Source of the DNA: Alistipes onderdonkii
Lineage (GTDB): Bacteria > Bacteroidota > Bacteroidia > Bacteroidales > Rikenellaceae
Direction: 5' to 3'
Assembly: GCF_025145285.1 (NCBI RefSeq)
Contig: NZ_CP102251.1
Coordinates: 1,302,001-1,366,000, forward strand
DNA length: 64,000 nucleotides
Made by a program: the position numbers and the translations under genes. How positions within the stretch are numbered: position 1 is the stretch's first letter; each line of letters starts with the position of its first letter. Of this stretch, positions 60,507 through 64,000 are shown piece after piece. The notes beneath the pieces are model-generated. The model worked only from the letters and a program-made list of their open reading frames with translations, had not been told where the DNA came from and ran no database searches.

Positions 60507-62861
60507 ATGCACTACCGCAACATTCCCAAGACCTTACTCTTCCTCTTATTATGCTGCCCGTCCATGGGGCTCACCGGCTGCTCCACGGCCGCGCAGGGCG
60601 ACACGGGCAGCTTCTCGCCGGCCGACTACGTGAACCCCTTCATCGGGGCGAGCACCAGCACGAGCGCCGCGGGCGTCTACCACGGGCTGGGCAAGACCTT
60701 CCCCGGGGCGACGACTCCCTACGGTATGGTACAGGTCAGCCCCAACACCATCACCGGCGGGGACAACAGCCCCGGGTACAGCTACGAGCACACGACCATC
60801 GAAGGGTTCGCCTTCACGCAGATGAGCGGCGTGGGCTGGTTCGGCGACCTGGGCAACCTGCTGGTCATGCCGACGACCGGCCCGCTGCAAAAGATCGCGG
60901 GCAGGGAGGACGGCTCGATCGGGGGTTACCGTTCCCATTACGACAAGGCCACGGAAACCGCGCGCGCGGGGTATTACAGCGCCCTGCTGACCGACTACGG
61001 CATCCGTGCCGAAAGTTCGGCCACCCCGCACTGCGGCATCCTGCGCTTCACCTTTCCCGAGGGCGAACAGTCGCGCATCCAGATCGACCTGGCGCGCCGC
61101 GTCGGCGGCACGGCCGAGCGGCAATACATCGAGGTGGTGGACAAGCACACCATCGCCGGGTGGATGAAATGCACCCCCGCCACGGGCGGCTGGGGCAATG
61201 GCGAGGGACAGGCCGACTATACGGTCTATTTCTACGCGCAGGTGGACAAGCCGATGGAAAACTACGGGTTCTGGAGCGCCGACATCCCCGACGACTGGGT
61301 ACGCAAGCGCGACGAGGTGGTCAGCGTCCCCTACCTGCAGCGCGTAGCCGCGGCGCCCGTCGTCACGGGCATCGACCGCATCGAAGGCAGGCACATCGGT
61401 TTCTACACCGAATTCGGGACGCGGCAGGACGAGCAGGTCGTCCTCCGCGCGGGCATCTCGTTCGTCGACATGGAGGGCGCCCGGAAGAATTTCGAGGCGG
61501 AGATCGCCGGCAAGGCGTTCGACCAGGTTGCCCGCGAGGCGCGCGAGCTGTGGAACCGGGAGCTGGCGCGCATCCGCATCGACGGCGGCAGCGACCGGCA
61601 AAAGACGATCTTCTACACGGCGCTCTACCACACGATGATCGACCCCCGTATCTACACCGACGCCGACGGGCGCTACCCGGGGGCGGACGGCAGAATCCAT
61701 ACCACGGGAGGCAGGTTCACCAAACGCACGATCTTCAGCGGCTGGGACGTGTTCCGCAGCCAGATGCCGTTGCAGACCATCATCAACCCGCAACTGGTCA
61801 GCGACCTCGTGAATTCGCTCGTCACGATGGCCGATGAGAGCGGGCGCGGCTATTTCGAGCGCTGGGAGATCGTCAACGCCTACTCGGGCTGCATGCTGGG
61901 CAACCCGGCGCTGTCGGTACTGGCCGACGCCTATGCCAAGGGCATCCGCAGCTACGACGTCGAGAAGGCCTACCGCTATGCCGTGAACTCCTCGAAGCGT
62001 TTCGGCAACGACCCGCTGGGCTACACCCCCTCGGAACTGTGCATTTCGCACACGCTCGAATACGCCTATACCGACTGGTGCATCTCGCGCCTGGCCACGC
62101 AGCTGGGCAAGCGGGAAGACGCCGCCCTCTACGCCGCCAAAGGGCAGGCCTACCGCAATATCTTCGACCGGGAGAAGGGGTGGTTCCGCCCGCGCCGCGC
62201 CGACGGAGGGTGGGAGCCGTGGCCCGAGAACGCCCGCACCACCGAGTGGTACGGCTGCATCGAGTCGAACCCCTATCAGCAGGGATGGTTCGTGCCGCAC
62301 GACGTCGAGGGCATGGTATCGCTCATGGGCGGGCGCGAAGCCGTCCTGCGCGACCTCACGGAGTTCTTCGACAAAACCCCGTCGGACATGCTCTGGAACG
62401 ACTACTACAACCACGCCAACGAACCCGTCCACCTCGTGCCGTTCCTCTTCAACCGGCTCGGGCAGCCGTGGCAGACCCAGAAATGGACGCGCCACATCTG
62501 CGAAAAGGCCTACGCCGACAAGGTCGAGGGGATCGTGGGCAACGAGGACGCCGGACAGATGTCGGCCTGGTACGTGCTCGCGGCCGCGGGCCTGCATCCC
62601 GCCTGCCCGGGCGACACGCGGATGGAGATCACCAGCCCCGTCTTCGACCGCATCGAACTGCGCCTCGACCCGGCCTACGCGCCGGGCGGGACATTCACCG
62701 TCGTGGCGCACGGGAACAGCTCCTCGAACGTCTACATCCAGCGGGCGGTGCTCAACGGCAGGGAGCACACGGCATCCCACATCGACTTCGCCGACATTGC
62801 GGCCGGAGGGACGCTCGAACTCTACATGGGCGACACCCCCAACACCCGGTGGGGCATATAG
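60507..62861 (+). CDS. Glycoside hydrolase family 92 alpha-mannosidase, lipoprotein
   Basis: The 784-residue enzyme starts with a lipoprotein signal ending MGLTGC (Cys25). DYVNPFIGAST opens the GH92 N-terminal domain, GKTFPGATTPYGMVQVSPNT and GYSYEHTTIEGFAFTQMSGVGW follow, and the catalytic (alpha/alpha)6 domain includes SGWDVFRSQMPL, QQGWFVPHDVEGMVSLMGG and GNEDAGQMSAWYVLAAAGL (about residue 678). GH92 are Ca-dependent exo-alpha-mannosidases acting on alpha-1,2, 1,3, 1,4 or 1,6 links. The lipid anchor suggests the cell surface or periplasm. It begins 9 bases after the GH38 gene. Confidence 0.95.
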   Translation: MHYRNIPKTLLFLLLCCPSMGLTGCSTAAQGDTGSFSPADYVNPFIGASTSTSAAGVYHGLGKTFPGATTPYGMVQVSPNTITGGDNSPGYSYEHTTIEGFAFTQMSGVGWFGDLGNLLVMPTTGPLQKIAGREDGSIGGYRSHYDKATETARAGYYSALLTDYGIRAESSATPHCGILRFTFPEGEQSRIQIDLARRVGGTAERQYIEVVDKHTIAGWMKCTPATGGWGNGEGQADYTVYFYAQVDKPMENYGFWSADIPDDWVRKRDEVVSVPYLQRVAAAPVVTGIDRIEGRHIGFYTEFGTRQDEQVVLRAGISFVDMEGARKNFEAEIAGKAFDQVAREARELWNRELARIRIDGGSDRQKTIFYTALYHTMIDPRIYTDADGRYPGADGRIHTTGGRFTKRTIFSGWDVFRSQMPLQTIINPQLVSDLVNSLVTMADESGRGYFERWEIVNAYSGCMLGNPALSVLADAYAKGIRSYDVEKAYRYAVNSSKRFGNDPLGYTPSELCISHTLEYAYTDWCISRLATQLGKREDAALYAAKGQAYRNIFDREKGWFRPRRADGGWEPWPENARTTEWYGCIESNPYQQGWFVPHDVEGMVSLMGGREAVLRDLTEFFDKTPSDMLWNDYYNHANEPVHLVPFLFNRLGQPWQTQKWTRHICEKAYADKVEGIVGNEDAGQMSAWYVLAAAGLHPACPGDTRMEITSPVFDRIELRLDPAYAPGGTFTVVAHGNSSSNVYIQRAVLNGREHTASHIDFADIAAGGTLELYMGDTPNTRWGI

Positions 62862-62911
62862 GCAACAACAGGACGAACCTAATCATATCACTAAAAATAG
62901 ACGACAAACCT

Positions 62912-64000
62912 ATGGAAAACACCGTCAACAAAGACCGCAGCCGGCTGCGGTCATCGCTCAGGCGGATCGCCGCGGCAGGCCTCTTCGGCCTCTGCTCGCT
63001 GTCGGCCGCCTTCGCGCAGAAACAGGACTACGTGCAATACGTGAACACGCTGCAGGGCACCGACTCGAAATTCGAACTGAGCTACGGCAACACTTACGCC
63101 ACGACCGGCATGCCCTACGGGATGCACACCTGGGGCGCACAGACCGGCCCCAACGGCGAAGGCTGGAAATACCAGTACTCGGTCGACAAGATCCGCGGAT
63201 TCCAACAGGCGCACCAGTGCAGCCCGTGGATGAGCGACTATGCGGTCTATTCGCTCATGCCCGAGGTCGGGGAGCTGGTCGTAAACGAGGACGCGCGTGC
63301 GTCGAAATTCAGCCACGCAAACGAGATCGCCAAACCGCACTATTACCGGGTGACGCTCGACAACGGCATCACCACCGAAATGGCACCCACCACGCGCGGC
63401 GTGCACCTGCGCTTCACCTATCCCCGGAAAGGCGACGCCTACCTGGTGCTGGACGGCTATTTCGCCATGAGCGAAATGAAGATCGACCCCGCCAAACGGC
63501 AGATCTCGGGGTGGGTGAACAACCAGCGTTTCGTCAACCACCCCGAAACCTTCCGCAACTATTTCGTCATCCAGTTCGACCGGCCGTTCGAGGAGTACGG
63601 GCTCTGGGAGAACGAGCATGACGAACGCTTCCCGGGCATGACCGAGGGCGAAGGCAAGGGCTACGGGGCCTACGTGCGCTTCAAGGCCGGCACCAAAGTG
63701 CAGGCCAAGGCCGCCTCGTCCTACATCAGCCCCGAGCAGGCGCTGCTCACGCTCGACCGCGAACTGGGCGCCGACAAGAACCTCGAAGCGACCAAAAAAC
63801 GCGGCGCCGAGACGTGGAACGCCCTGCTGGGCCGCATCGCGGTCGAAGGCGGCACCGACGAGGAAATCCGCACCTTCTATTCGTGCCTGTTCCGCGCCAA
63901 CCTCTTCTCGCGCAAGTTTTACGAACGCGACGCCGAGGGCAACCCCTACTATTACAGCCCCTACGACGGCAAGGTACACGCCGGCTACATGTATACCGAC
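62912..64000 (+). CDS. Glycoside hydrolase family 92 protein, 3' truncated by window end
   Basis: The visible 363 codons start MENTVNKDRSRLRSSLRR, then a signal peptide core (IAAAGLFGLCSLSAAFAQ). DYVQYVNTLQGTDSKFELSYGNTYATTGMPYGMHTWGAQTG is the GH92 N-terminal domain, followed by GWKYQYSVDKIRGFQQAHQCSPWMSDY and, near the window end, TFYSCLFRANLFSRKFYE. It diverges from the upstream GH92 and so probably cuts a different mannose linkage. The catalytic Glu/Asp region lies beyond the window. It follows the previous GH92 by 50 bases. Confidence 0.92.
   Translation, partial: MENTVNKDRSRLRSSLRRIAAAGLFGLCSLSAAFAQKQDYVQYVNTLQGTDSKFELSYGNTYATTGMPYGMHTWGAQTGPNGEGWKYQYSVDKIRGFQQAHQCSPWMSDYAVYSLMPEVGELVVNEDARASKFSHANEIAKPHYYRVTLDNGITTEMAPTTRGVHLRFTYPRKGDAYLVLDGYFAMSEMKIDPAKRQISGWVNNQRFVNHPETFRNYFVIQFDRPFEEYGLWENEHDERFPGMTEGEGKGYGAYVRFKAGTKVQAKAASSYISPEQALLTLDRELGADKNLEATKKRGAETWNALLGRIAVEGGTDEEIRTFYSCLFRANLFSRKFYERDAEGNPYYYSPYDGKVHAGYMYTD

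Noticed and set aside
57852..60512. Minus-strand frame of 886 codons
   Set aside because: Antisense shadow of the GH38 gene, Arg/Val/Ala-rich text with no motif.
60549..62780. Minus-strand frame of 743 codons
   Set aside because: Antisense shadow of the GH92 gene.

Overview
The window looks like chromosomal DNA of a gut-type Bacteroidales bacterium, most likely Alistipes or a close Rikenellaceae relative. I infer this from several features: promoters of the Bacteroidetes TTTG-N19-21-TAnnTTTG type, a GldE-type CBS protein beside ftsZ, an S46 dipeptidyl peptidase, FimB/Mfa2-type fimbrial genes, LpxB (outer membrane), GH92/GH38 mannosidases, and a backbone that is much GC-richer than Bacteroides. 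Genus is an inference; nothing here fixes it.

Layout. 1-3.7 kb: the 3' part of a C1B aminopeptidase, a promoter-bearing 25-codon micro-ORF, a pentapeptide-repeat protein and a small Omp85-type barrel. 3.7-29.2 kb is almost entirely minus strand and housekeeping. In transcription order it holds an esterase and an odd lipoprotein, an 87-bp tandem repeat array, rlmD, a SIMPL protein, cdd, an RluA-type synthase, dtd, a secreted nuclease, a radical SAM protein, a YitT protein, priA, comF, dnaB, a comM-type ATPase, sanA, then murG-murC-ftsQ-ftsA-ftsZ, gldE and a phosphopantetheinyl transferase. The division genes are only the last part of a dcw cluster. 29.4-39.3 kb is a plus-strand run: MBL hydrolase, FkbM methyltransferase, trmD, subtilase, lpxB, DUF3784, FAH-family hydrolase, Maf, S46 peptidase and a BACON/PDZ/S41 lipoprotein.

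39.3-57.5 kb is different. A palindromic MITE-like element and a C-rich degenerate stretch precede a tRNA-Leu(GAG). Directly behind the tRNA lies a truncated tyrosine recombinase, then a more AT-rich island carrying a fimbrial locus: a broken DUF3868 gene, major fimbrillin, FimB/Mfa2 anchor, two giant paralogous tip-like lipoproteins, a clostripain-family (C11) protease, a membrane protein, an HU protein, an XRE regulator, an OmpA protein, a small barrel, a META-domain protein, aquaporin and a second HU protein. The island ends in a poorly coding stretch closed by a strong terminator.

57.8-64.0 kb returns to GC-rich backbone: a plus-strand alpha-mannoside degradation operon (GH38, GH92, GH92 running off the window) behind a leader with a perfect inverted repeat.

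Most interesting points: the C11 protease sitting inside the fimbrial operon, together with aligned TYA/TRS motifs in three subunits that may mark a maturation site; the tandem promoter-bearing repeat array upstream of rlmD; the micro-ORF with a near-perfect promoter; the recombination junction that cuts both the integrase and the DUF3868 gene; and an FtsQ with a charged coiled-coil insertion of about 100 residues.
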